Of a DNA stretch of 16,340 nt, positions 1-7,277 are shown one piece after another. The first letter of the stretch is position 1. Every line of letters starts with the position of its first letter. The position numbers and the translations under genes were made by a program. Source of the DNA: Candidatus Bathyarchaeota archaeon (GTDB lineage: Archaea; Thermoproteota; Bathyarchaeia; Bathyarchaeales; Bathyarchaeaceae); assembly GCA_014859755.1 (NCBI GenBank), contig JACUTO010000020.1, positions 1 through 16,340 on the forward strand. Reading direction: 5' to 3'. Below the pieces are notes generated by a model, which did not search any database, was not told where the DNA came from, and saw nothing but the letters and a program-made list of their open reading frames with translations.

Positions 1-302
1 AATTCTATACTGACAAAAACTTCCTCGGGTACGCGAACCCTCATAATTCTCCGCATAACACGCTCTTCCGCGTCGACGATTATGAGGCGTTTGTGGATAC
101 GTAGTTCCCACCTGTCCCAGGTTGCGGTTCCTTCGCCGCAGGGAGTTTTGCGCACCGGAACCCGAAGTCTTTTGGTGGGCAGAGGATGGGGCCCATTCAT
201 TTTCACGCCTGTTTTCTCGGCGATGGCCTTCAGTTCTCCGCATACTTCTTCAAGCTTTTTGTAGTCGGTGCTGGTCAATTTGATTCGTGCCTTTCTCACC
301 AT
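1..302 (-). CDS. rps10: 30S ribosomal protein uS10 (partial, 3' end cut by window edge)
   Basis: Reading the minus strand from the ATG at 302 gives an open frame of 100 codons to the window edge without a stop. It begins MVRKARIKLTSTDYKKLEEV and contains GPHPLPTKRLRVPVRKTPCG and WDRWELRIHKRLIIVDAEE, then RRIMRVRVPEEVFVSIE, which is the archaeal/eukaryotic uS10 pattern. The protein is a component of the 30S head. Archaeal uS10 is about 102 residues, so only a few residues and the stop are missing. A purine-rich AGGGGG at 319-314 (minus strand) is a plausible ribosome binding site, and a TATA box lies at 358-347. In many archaea rps10 follows the EF-1 alpha gene, but here the upstream neighbour is a divergent transporter, so the gene has its own promoter. 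Confidence 0.95.
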   Translation of the reverse strand, partial: MVRKARIKLTSTDYKKLEEVCGELKAIAEKTGVKMNGPHPLPTKRLRVPVRKTPCGEGTATWDRWELRIHKRLIIVDAEERVMRRIMRVRVPEEVFVSIE

Positions 303-346
303 CGCCAAGATTTCCCCCTAAACGTTGCCTTTATCGATTCGTCGAG

Positions 347-358
347 GTTTTAAAAGCT
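347..358 (-). promoter_or_regulatory. TATA box of uS10
   Basis: On the minus strand AGCTTTTAAAAC lies about 45-55 nt upstream of the uS10 ATG. This places an inferred transcription start near 325 and leaves a short leader that carries the AGGGGG ribosome binding site. The remainder of the 303-524 divergent intergenic region shows no RNA gene or convincing ORF. Confidence 0.5.
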
Positions 359-503
359 TTTTGCCACGTAGACCGCTCGCGTATGATCCCATACAGACAG
401 GGCGCTTGTAATAATAGTATCTTTTTTAGGGTTCCTAACACTGCTGGGGATCTTCGGAATAAAAAGTGTCGCGATGAACTTGACCTCAAAACTCTTCAGA
501 AAA

Positions 504-513
504 GCTTTTATAG
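504..513 (+). promoter_or_regulatory. TATA box of the SatP-like transporter gene
   Basis: The sequence GCTTTTATAG resembles an archaeal TATA element. Its centre near 509 predicts transcription from about 535. That is downstream of the GTG/ATG at 525/528 and so argues for a later start codon for the transporter, such as the GTG at 564. Confidence 0.45.
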
Positions 514-524
514 GTTAAAATCTG

Positions 525-1157
525 GTGATGAAGTTCTTCGTACGCATTTCGGAAGTGGATGAAGTGAACGAAAAGTTGGCGAACCCAGCCCCTCTTGGGC
601 TATTAGGTTTCGGAATGACGACGGTGCTGTTGAATTTGCATAATGCTGGCTTCTATCCCTTAAACAGCATGATTCTGGCGATGGGGTTAGCCTACGGTGG
701 ATTAGCCCAAGTGATCGCGGGCATAATGGAATATAGGAAAGGCAATACTTTCGGCACGGCGGCATTCAGCTCTTATGGTCTATTCTGGTGGTCTCTAGTG
801 CTTTTACTAGTCCTTCCAAGATTCGAAATTTTTGACCTTTCTGCAGGTTCTCCTTTACAAGCAACCAATTCTACAGCAATGGCGGCATACTTCTTCATGT
901 GGGGACTATTCACTTTCATAATGTTCTTCGGAACACTGAAAACAAACCGTCTACTGCAGTTCGTATTCCTAAGCCTAGCAGTGCTCTTCTTTCTCTTGAC
1001 CGCAAAAGAGCTAACAGGAAGCACCAACCTAGGTATAATTACCGGATACGAGGGAATAATCTGCGGATTAAGCGCTGTCTACACAGCGTTAGCAGAAGTG
1101 TTAAACGAAGTTTTCGGAGAAACCGTTTTACCTTTATTCCCAACTAACAAGGGATAA
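525..1157 (+). CDS. satP: SatP/YaaH-like acetate (succinate) transporter, GPR1/FUN34/YaaH family
   Basis: This small integral membrane protein probably carries acetate (and perhaps succinate) with protons across the membrane. It has about six hydrophobic segments and the family signature NPAPLG at residues 20-25, followed by GFGMTT and NLHN. Further family blocks are LAYGGLAQ, GIMEYRKGNTFG (67-77), MWGLFTFIMFFGTLK (125-139) and AEVLNEVFGETVLPL near the end. It aligns by eye with E. coli SatP over nearly its whole length. The start is uncertain. GTG 525 and ATG 528 give about 19 residues before NPAPLG, but the TATA box at 504-513 implies transcription from about 535. The GTG at 564 gives an N-terminus (MNEKLANPAPLG) matching E. 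coli SatP in length, so it may be the true start. The acetyl-CoA synthetase gene follows in the same direction, which supports acetate as substrate. Confidence 0.88.
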   Translation: MMKFFVRISEVDEVNEKLANPAPLGLLGFGMTTVLLNLHNAGFYPLNSMILAMGLAYGGLAQVIAGIMEYRKGNTFGTAAFSSYGLFWWSLVLLLVLPRFEIFDLSAGSPLQATNSTAMAAYFFMWGLFTFIMFFGTLKTNRLLQFVFLSLAVLFFLLTAKELTGSTNLGIITGYEGIICGLSAVYTALAEVLNEVFGETVLPLFPTNKG

Positions 1158-1267
1158 CGATAATCCACGTCAAAACATTTTCTTACTTTTTTCTTTTATA
1201 AATGTACACAGGGCGCATAAATGTAAATAATAATTTCAGTATATTTTTATGTTTTAAGAAAGAAAAG

Positions 1268-1275
1268 TTTATATG
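1268..1275 (+). promoter_or_regulatory. TATA box of the acetyl-CoA synthetase gene
   Basis: TTTATATG in an A-rich context (AAAAG just upstream) predicts transcription from about 1298. The ATG at 1328 then has a leader of about 30 nt. This favours 1328 over the first in-frame ATG at 1202, which would lie upstream of the promoter. Confidence 0.6.
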
Positions 1276-1327
1276 TGAAACTTCCATTCCCAATAAGACT
1301 CAAACAAAAATATACAGAGTGATCAAT

Positions 1328-3292
1328 ATGCTGTTTAAACCTATTATATGGATTAAGAAGGACCCAAAAAAAGATCAAGTGTTCTGGCCCTCTGACGAAC
1401 TTAAGAAGAAAGCTTGGGTGAACGATGAAACTATCTACAAAGAAGCCGCGAAAGATCCTGCGGCCTTTTGGGCAAAGCTTGCTCGTGAAGGAATTGAATG
1501 GTTCAAGGAATGGGACGAAACATACCGATGGGAGCCACCATATTACAAATGGTTTGTTAATGGAAAACTGAATATTTCCTACAATGCCTTAGACAGACAT
1601 GTGAAAACTTGGAGAAGAAATAAGGCAGCAATAATATGGGTGCCCGAACCGCCAGATGAGAAAGAAAGAGTGCTCACATATTTTGACTTATACCGTGAGG
1701 TCAACAAATTCGCTAACGTGCTGAAAAGTCTTGGAGTGAAAAAAGGCGACAGAGTTGGAATATACCTGCCAATGATCCCAGAGGTGCAAATAGCTATGCT
1801 AGCATGCGCTCGCGTTGGAGCCATACACAGCGTAGTCTTTTCCGCCTTCAGCGGCAAATCCCTACAAGAAAGAATGATAGACGCAGAAGCTAAAGTCCTC
1901 GTAACGGTGGACGGATATTACAGACGTGGAAGACAAGTAAACTTGAAGGCTGAAGCAGATAAGGGAGTTGAAGGAACACCGATACAAAAAGTTGTGGTTG
2001 TGCAGAGAATGGGAATAGATGTGAATATGGTTGAAGGTCGAGACAATTGGTGGCATGAATTAATGAAAAATGCAGACGATTACTGTGAACCTGAAGTTAT
2101 CGACAGCGAGGACATATTATATCTTCTTTACACAAGCGGCACGACAGGCAAACCCAAAGGAGTTGAACACCACACGGGTGGATATGCAGTACAAGCCTAT
2201 TGGACAACAAAATGGGACTTCGACCTTCATGATGAAGATGTCTTCTGGTGCACGGCTGACATCGGTTGGGTTACAGGCCACACTTATGGCTGCTACGGCC
2301 CTCTCCTAGTCGGTGCAACCATGCTAGAGTATGAAGGTGCCCCAAACTACCCCCAAGAAGACAGATGGTGGAGCATAGTAGAGAATTATGGTGTGACGGT
2401 CTTTTACACAGCTCCAACAGCGATAAGGATGTTCATGCAATGGGGTGAAGAATGGCCCAAAAAGCATAACCTGAACAGCCTTCGAATACTTGGCACAGTA
2501 GGCGAACCAATAAACGAAGAGGCATGGCTATGGTATTCACACAAGATTGGCGGTGGAAGATGCCCAGTAATCGATACTTGGTGGCAAACAGAAACCGGCG
2601 GAACCCTAATCAACTCCTTACCCGGCATCGGGCCCTTCATTCCTACAGTTGCAGGCAGAAGCTTCCCAGGCACACAACACGAAGTTCTAGATGAATCCGG
2701 AAATATCATGTCCGTTGGCGAAGGCGGATACCTTGTGCAGAAAGGTCCGTTCGCGCCAGGAATGCTTAGGAACATCTGGAGAAACCCAGAGAGATACGAG
2801 GAATACTTCAGCGTGTACGGTGAAAAATACTACTACACAAGCGATGGAGCAAGAAAATGGGATGAAATTGGAGACATTCGGTTGACTGGCAGGGTTGACG
2901 ACGTAATGAAGGTTGCGGGACACAGATTGTCAACGGCAGAGCTAGAAAACGCCATAACAAGCCACGAAGCGGTTGTGGAATGCGCAGTTGTGGCAGCACC
3001 ACATGACATAAAAGGCGAAGTGCCCGTAGCCTTTGTAACTCTAAAAACGGAAACAGAACCTTCAGATCAGCTTACAAAAGACCTGATAAAACATGTTGAC
3101 GTCACCATAGGACCAACGGCCAGACCCAGCAAAATAATATTTACTAATGAACTGCCAAAAACACGGAGCGGAAAAATCATGCGGAGAATCTTGAAGTCTT
3201 TGGTTAGAAACCAACCCATCGGCGACACTACAACTCTAATGAATCCAGAGTCAGTTAAACGGCTAAAAGAAGAAGTCGGATATAAGGAGTAA
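1328..3292 (+). CDS. acs: Acetyl-CoA synthetase, AMP-forming
   Basis: This enzyme activates acetate with ATP to acetyl-AMP and then acetyl-CoA, in the cytoplasm. The product is 654 residues, the usual Acs length. The P-loop-like YTSGTTGKPKG is at 268-278. DTWWQTETGG is at 416-425, and its second Trp (W419) corresponds to the residue that restricts the carboxylate pocket to acetate. The hinge and C-terminal domain show LTGRVDDVMKVAGHRLSTAE, and TRSGKIMRR contains the catalytic lysine K616, the residue reversibly acetylated in bacterial Acs. In the motif usually read Y-x-T-G-D-G-A the Gly is replaced by Ser (YYYTSDGA). I chose ATG 1328 because the TATA box at 1268-1275 lies inside the longer frame from 1202 and the extra 42 residues do not look like Acs. 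The upstream transporter and the convergent Pat-like gene suggest acetate assimilation under post-translational control. Confidence 0.95.
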   Translation: MLFKPIIWIKKDPKKDQVFWPSDELKKKAWVNDETIYKEAAKDPAAFWAKLAREGIEWFKEWDETYRWEPPYYKWFVNGKLNISYNALDRHVKTWRRNKAAIIWVPEPPDEKERVLTYFDLYREVNKFANVLKSLGVKKGDRVGIYLPMIPEVQIAMLACARVGAIHSVVFSAFSGKSLQERMIDAEAKVLVTVDGYYRRGRQVNLKAEADKGVEGTPIQKVVVVQRMGIDVNMVEGRDNWWHELMKNADDYCEPEVIDSEDILYLLYTSGTTGKPKGVEHHTGGYAVQAYWTTKWDFDLHDEDVFWCTADIGWVTGHTYGCYGPLLVGATMLEYEGAPNYPQEDRWWSIVENYGVTVFYTAPTAIRMFMQWGEEWPKKHNLNSLRILGTVGEPINEEAWLWYSHKIGGGRCPVIDTWWQTETGGTLINSLPGIGPFIPTVAGRSFPGTQHEVLDESGNIMSVGEGGYLVQKGPFAPGMLRNIWRNPERYEEYFSVYGEKYYYTSDGARKWDEIGDIRLTGRVDDVMKVAGHRLSTAELENAITSHEAVVECAVVAAPHDIKGEVPVAFVTLKTETEPSDQLTKDLIKHVDVTIGPTARPSKIIFTNELPKTRSGKIMRRILKSLVRNQPIGDTTTLMNPESVKRLKEEVGYKE

Positions 3293-3299
3293 ATTACTC

Positions 3300-3322
3300 C
3301 CTTTTCCCATTTTATTTTATGA
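3300..3322 (+). terminator. T-rich transcription terminator after acs
   Basis: Immediately after the acs stop the plus strand carries a run of T-rich blocks (CCCTTTTCCCATTTTATTTTA). This fits intrinsic archaeal termination at U-rich tracts between two convergent genes. No strong hairpin is evident. Confidence 0.45.
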
Positions 3323-3464
3323 ATAAGAGTTTTCTCGCAATTCTTGTAGATGATAGGGCATAATTAGGTTTTTCAAGTCAAGCATACAAGTAGCCGTTCT
3401 ATACTATGCGCCAGAGAAGAGGAGAAAAACTAACTAAGCCGAGAAAGGGAAGAAGCAGATGAAG

Positions 3465-6152
3465 TTAGGATAGTTTTAATGTTGCTTTTGTGAGATCTTC
3501 ATCAACAGACTCCATCGTGAAACCTTTTTTAGTGCATAGGCGAATTGTCTTAAAGTTTCTAGACAGGATGTCAGCACCAATTGTCTTCAGCCCCATGTCC
3601 TTGCCAATCTCGATGATTCTATCAACGAGTTTGGACCCAAGCCCAAGTCTCTGCCACTGGTCTCCCACAACAACAGCGAACTCTCCACGTCTCCGACCAG
3701 GCTCCAAGATGAGTCGCGCAGCACCGATAATTCTTCTTTTGTCTTTTTTAGTCTCTGCAACTATGGCGATTTCTCGATCATAGTCTATATTACAATACCT
3801 AGTTAAAGTTTCGTGGGACATATCTCTGATTAACTGAAAGAACCGGAACCGCATCGTTTCTTCAGAAAGGGATTGAAACAGTTCACGGAGAAGAGTTTCG
3901 TCTTCAGGCTTTATTGGACGGAGAACAACAGGTTTTCCGTCTTTTAACTTCCACTGAGTAATATATCTTTTGGGGTAGGGGGCAATCACCAGGTGTCCGC
4001 GAGGTTGAATTTTTTTCAGATTTCTGTCTGTATCCACAACTATGCGAGCGTCTACAGCGACGGCATCATTTTCGCTAACTATGATTGGGTTTATGTCTAT
4101 TTCTTTTATTTCGGGAAAATGTATTAGCAGTTGAGAAAACTTTACCAAGATTTCTTCAAGTCTGGTGCTAACTGGATATTTATTTGACTCTAAAAGTTTG
4201 TGAATAGCCGTGTTTTCCATAAGCCGCCTTGCAAGCACCTGGTTCAAGGGTGGAAACCCTATGCTTACATCTTTTGATAACTCGACAGCAGTGCCTCCCG
4301 TGCCAAATACGATTACCGAACCAAAGTGAGAGTCTTTCTTAGAACCAATCAAAATTTCGCCCTTTTTATTCTGAATCATGGGCTGGATAATAACGCCCTG
4401 AAATTCTGCTTCAGGTTTATACTTTCTAACTCTTTCAGCCAACTCTTTGAAGAACTCTTTAACTTGTGCAGGCGACCAGACATTTAAAACAACTCCTTCG
4501 GCTCTAGATTTGTGAATCATCTGCGGTGACAGTGCCTTAAGAACAACGGGATATCCCAGTTTAGAGGCCACAGTTACAGCTTCTTTCGGAGTTTTGGCGA
4601 TTAAGGTTTTTACAGTCGGGATTTTGTATGCTTCAAGGAATTGCAAGGACTCAAGCGGATTTAGGACTTTCCGTCTTTCCTTAGATATCTTTCCCAAAAC
4701 CTCTCCAAGGAATGTTGGAGTGGGCAATCCTACAGGAAACTCTTCGGGAGTTTCGTATAGGAGCTCTAAGTTTTTGGTGTAAATATGCATGTACATGAAG
4801 GTGGAAACAGCCTGCTCGGGTGTTGTGAATGTTGGAATGCCGTTCTTCCGTAGGATTCTTCTAGCCTCCCTGCAGCGGTCACCGCCCATTAAAGAGGAAA
4901 GGATAGGTTTTTTGGTTTGTCGCGAAAGCTCCACGATTATGTTCGCGGTTTCAACAGGGTCTGCCGCTCCTTGGGGCGTGTATATGATCAAGAAGCCGTC
5001 GCTGTTGGGATCTTTGAAGCAGATTTCCATCACTCTTTTAAACCTATCTGCGGGGGCTTCCTCTAAGATGTCAATGGGATTTAAAATGCTACAGTAGGAA
5101 GGCAAAACACTGTTCAATGCTTGGATTGTTTCGCTACTTAACGGCGAAAGCTTTCCATTCTTAGCAATAAGGAAATCAGTAGCCATAATCCCAGGTCCGC
5201 CAGCATTGGTGATTATGGTTAGATTTGGACCTTTGGGGTTTGGCTGCATCGCCAACGCCTCCGCACAGTTGAAAAGATCGTTTATCGCTTCGACACGAAC
5301 GACTCCGGCGCGTCTGAAAGCGCCATCATAGACAGCGTCCTCCCCACATACAGCACCAGTATGAGACAACGCCGCCTTCGCACTTTCACGGAATCTCCCC
5401 GCTTTCACCAGTACGATGGGTTTAGCTCTGGCAAATCCCCTCGTTGCGCTCAGAAATTTCCGGGAATTCTTGATAGACTCAACATAAAGCACAATGCTTG
5501 CTGTATGAGTGTCGGTCCCGAAGTAGTCGATCAAGTCTCCGAAATCGACATCGAGCATCGAACCCACTGAAACCACAGCGCTAAATCCCACATGAGCTTC
5601 CGAAGCCCAGTCTAGAACCGAAGCGCATAACGCCGCACTTTGAGAAATGAATGCTATTTTCCCAGAGTTGGCTGGTTTGTTTACAAAACTGGCGTTAAGC
5701 TTGATTCTTGGACGCATTACCCCAAGGCTGTTTGGTCCAACGATGCGCATGTTGTAGCGGTTTTTGTGTTTAAGAATTTGTTTTTCAAGAGACTTTCCTT
5801 CTTTTCCAGCCTCTTTAAAACCTGCTGAGACAATAATTACTCCTGAAACTCCAGCTGTTCCGCACTCTTCGACGATTTGTGGAATGGTATGCGCTGGAGT
5901 TGCTATGATCGCAAGATCTACTTGTCGCGGGATTCTCTTGATATTTGGGTAGGCGGTTATGCCTTGCACAGTGGGCCTAAAAGGGTTGACGGGATAAACT
6001 ACCCCTTTGTATCCTACCCCAATCAAATTTCGAAGCAGTCTAAAGCCTACTGAGTCTTCTCTGTCACTTGCTCCGATAACGGCTATTCTTTGGGGATTGA
6101 AGATTTTATCGAGGTTTTCAGTGCCCACTCTTGAGGTTTCCTCCCCTTCCAC
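3465..6152 (-). CDS. NDP-forming acyl-CoA synthetase/GNAT fusion, Pat-like protein acetyltransferase
   Basis: This 895-residue protein has four parts. A CoA-binding Rossmann domain (about 13-140) starts with IAVIGASDREDSVG. It is followed by succinyl-CoA ligase-like domains (about 150-460), an ATP-grasp domain (about 495-705) and a C-terminal GNAT acetyltransferase domain (about 740-895) with the acetyl-CoA loop QRLGLGSKL at 834-842. The order matches bacterial Pat (YfiQ), which acetylates the catalytic lysine of Acs. Unlike a purely regulatory protein, it keeps the phosphorylatable His of the alpha part (H264 in ALSHTGA) and that of the ATP-grasp part (H547 in IHKS), so ADP-forming acyl-CoA synthetase activity remains possible. 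E824, in the strand before the CoA loop, is a candidate general base. The start is a GTG. The gene converges on acs 172 nt away, so Acs K616 is the obvious candidate substrate. Whether it is an enzyme, a regulator or both is not decidable from sequence. Confidence 0.85.
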   Translation of the reverse strand: MEGEETSRVGTENLDKIFNPQRIAVIGASDREDSVGFRLLRNLIGVGYKGVVYPVNPFRPTVQGITAYPNIKRIPRQVDLAIIATPAHTIPQIVEECGTAGVSGVIIVSAGFKEAGKEGKSLEKQILKHKNRYNMRIVGPNSLGVMRPRIKLNASFVNKPANSGKIAFISQSAALCASVLDWASEAHVGFSAVVSVGSMLDVDFGDLIDYFGTDTHTASIVLYVESIKNSRKFLSATRGFARAKPIVLVKAGRFRESAKAALSHTGAVCGEDAVYDGAFRRAGVVRVEAINDLFNCAEALAMQPNPKGPNLTIITNAGGPGIMATDFLIAKNGKLSPLSSETIQALNSVLPSYCSILNPIDILEEAPADRFKRVMEICFKDPNSDGFLIIYTPQGAADPVETANIIVELSRQTKKPILSSLMGGDRCREARRILRKNGIPTFTTPEQAVSTFMYMHIYTKNLELLYETPEEFPVGLPTPTFLGEVLGKISKERRKVLNPLESLQFLEAYKIPTVKTLIAKTPKEAVTVASKLGYPVVLKALSPQMIHKSRAEGVVLNVWSPAQVKEFFKELAERVRKYKPEAEFQGVIIQPMIQNKKGEILIGSKKDSHFGSVIVFGTGGTAVELSKDVSIGFPPLNQVLARRLMENTAIHKLLESNKYPVSTRLEEILVKFSQLLIHFPEIKEIDINPIIVSENDAVAVDARIVVDTDRNLKKIQPRGHLVIAPYPKRYITQWKLKDGKPVVLRPIKPEDETLLRELFQSLSEETMRFRFFQLIRDMSHETLTRYCNIDYDREIAIVAETKKDKRRIIGAARLILEPGRRRGEFAVVVGDQWQRLGLGSKLVDRIIEIGKDMGLKTIGADILSRNFKTIRLCTKKGFTMESVDEDLTKATLKLS

Positions 6153-6260
6153 AAAGCCTACTCTTTTGCATCTGATAAGATATGTACAATAAATCCTTTT
6201 TAATGTTCGTGCGCGACTAAGAAGGGTTCAAGAAAATAGCGAAAAAGTGAAAAAGCTAGA

Positions 6261-6458
6261 TTAACGCAGTCTCTCTCTGTTTAGGGTCTTAGTTTGCCAC
6301 GAATATCGTCTGATCTTGGTTGACTCTCCGTAACCACAAGCCGAACACCGCTTTTCCCTCACGTTGTACGCTCTTCTACCGCAACGTCTACATCGAATGT
6401 GAAGAGTTCTTCCAGCACGCCTTCCAAAAGACGAGGTGCCCTTGCTCGTTTTTCCCAA
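6261..6458 (-). CDS. rpl37e: 50S ribosomal protein eL37
   Basis: This 65-residue basic protein has a zinc ribbon formed by C23-x2-C26 and C38-x2-C41. The N-terminus MGKTSKGTSSFGRR and the middle HIRCRRCGRRAYNVREKRCS are typical of eL37, an archaeal/eukaryotic large-subunit protein that binds 23S rRNA. It starts only 6 nt after the LSm stop codon, an arrangement common in archaea, so the two are almost certainly cotranscribed from the TATA box at 6734-6725. Confidence 0.97.
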   Translation of the reverse strand: MGKTSKGTSSFGRRAGRTLHIRCRRCGRRAYNVREKRCSACGYGESTKIRRYSWQTKTLNRERLR

Positions 6459-6464
6459 AGGTTT

Positions 6465-6692
6465 TCACCTTGGGGGCGGGGAGATTATTACGACATTGTC
6501 CCCACGGACGATGATGGCACCGAGTTTTTTCACGTTTTCTACATCTGTTGTGTCTTCCGTTTCTTCCAGCACCAAATTGAGGTGCTGATCAAAACCCTTC
6601 AGCTTTCCCCGCAACTTCCTTCCACCCCGCAATCGCACAAGAACTATTTTTCCGAGGCTTTCCTCCATGATTTTAGTTGTCATTTCGCTCAT
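6465..6692 (-). CDS. LSm (Sm-like) RNA-binding protein
   Basis: This is a small Sm-fold protein expected to form a heptameric ring that binds U-rich RNA. Sm1 is seen as LVRLRGGRKLRGKLKGFDQHLNLVLE and Sm2 as LGAIIVRGDNVVIISP. I place the start at ATG 6692 (75 residues) because GAGAGG lies just upstream of it and the TATA box at 6734-6725 predicts transcription from about 6703. An in-frame GTG at 6710 would add six residues but lies upstream of that point. It is the first gene of the LSm-eL37 pair. Confidence 0.93.
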   Translation of the reverse strand: MSEMTTKIMEESLGKIVLVRLRGGRKLRGKLKGFDQHLNLVLEETEDTTDVENVKKLGAIIVRGDNVVIISPPPR

Positions 6693-6724
6693 ATGAACCC
6701 TCTCGTCCACTTTTTAGTCTTTGT

Positions 6725-6734
6725 CTTTTATAGG
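6725..6734 (-). promoter_or_regulatory. TATA box of the LSm-eL37 operon
   Basis: On the minus strand CCTATAAAAG sits about 33-42 nt ahead of the LSm ATG at 6692, giving a very short leader that still contains the GAGAGG ribosome binding site. Confidence 0.6.
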
Positions 6735-6780
6735 TTTTAACGTGACGATTTAAAGGTATCTGCAGTCTATTTCACTGTTT

Positions 6781-7113
6781 CTACGGGCTATTTACGTTTT
6801 CGTAAGAATTTGACGCCTTCCACTTCCGTGACATATTCAAATCCGACTCGCGCGTGCACTCACTAAAGGTGTCCTTGTGTTGGAGGACCAAGGGCCTAGT
6901 GGGAGCCATAACCAGAATCTTCATGTCCCAGTGGTTGTAGAGAAAGTGAGCCGCAGCCAAGGCAGAGATCGCGGTCTTACCAAGAGCGGTTGGCAATATC
7001 ACCGTGGTGTTTTTCTGACAGGCTTTTTCTGCTATGGTTTGCTGGTAAAGTCTAGTCTCCACGGTTTCAGGCCAGATCAAAGGATGCTCAACGTATTTCT
7101 TGTTTAACCCCAT
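6781..7113 (-). pseudogene. Truncated Hef-type (COG1111) helicase, N-terminal fragment only
   Basis: From ATG 7113 the frame gives 110 residues. The first 83 match the start of archaeal Hef, the XPF/FANCM-like SF2 helicase-nuclease of fork repair: YVEHPLIWPETVETRLYQ, Walker A PTALGKT (41-47) and motif Ia APTRPLVLQHKDTF (70-83). Intact Hef is many hundreds of residues long; here the DEAH box, the rest of the helicase and the nuclease domain are absent. After HKDTF the frame runs into unrelated-looking residues and stops at 6781. A second minus-strand frame over 6857-6788 reads VHARVGFEYVTEVEGVKFLR followed by KRK and stop, which looks like a genuine protein C-terminus. This suggests an internal deletion that joined both ends of a gene out of frame. 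The open frame extends upstream to a GTG at 7215, but family start positions favour 7113. A misassembly cannot be excluded. Confidence 0.7.
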
Positions 7114-7200
7114 GGAAACCACAATAAGGTATGCGTCTTGAAAATAATAGTTACTTTCACTGACCTCCCTCATCTCCATTACCATACGTTCGGCCGCAGG

Positions 7201-7210
7201 TCTTAAAAAC
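7201..7210 (+). promoter_or_regulatory. Possible TATA box of radA
   Basis: TCTTAAAAAC lies about 70 nt upstream of the radA ATG, within the divergent region shared with the helicase remnant. It is weak as a TATA element. A good ribosome binding site (AAGGTGA, about 7263-7269) stands ahead of ATG 7278. Confidence 0.3.
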
Positions 7211-7277
7211 AACACATGAAAGACGCACTATCAAACGTAACGGATGAATAGTTCAACATCTGAAAGGTGAAATTGAG

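Noticed and set aside
351..515. Shared AAAAGCTTTTA in the divergent uS10 and SatP promoters
   Set aside because: The match is confined to A/T-rich TATA-like sequence and HindIII-like AAGCTT, so coincidence is likely.
287..562. 91-codon plus-strand ORF between uS10 and SatP
   Set aside because: It overlaps uS10's start, both promoters and the SatP start, and its product has no recognisable features or ribosome binding site.
1146..1164. GGAT...ATCC inverted repeat at the SatP stop as terminator
   Set aside because: Only 4 bp of stem and no adjoining T-run; acs follows in the same direction.
1202..1327. 42-residue N-terminal extension of Acs from ATG 1202
   Set aside because: The TATA box at 1268-1275 lies inside it and the residues do not resemble any Acs N-terminus.
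6181..6196. Imperfect palindrome around TGTACA upstream of the Pat-like gene
   Set aside because: Arms are short and imperfect and there is no second copy in the window.
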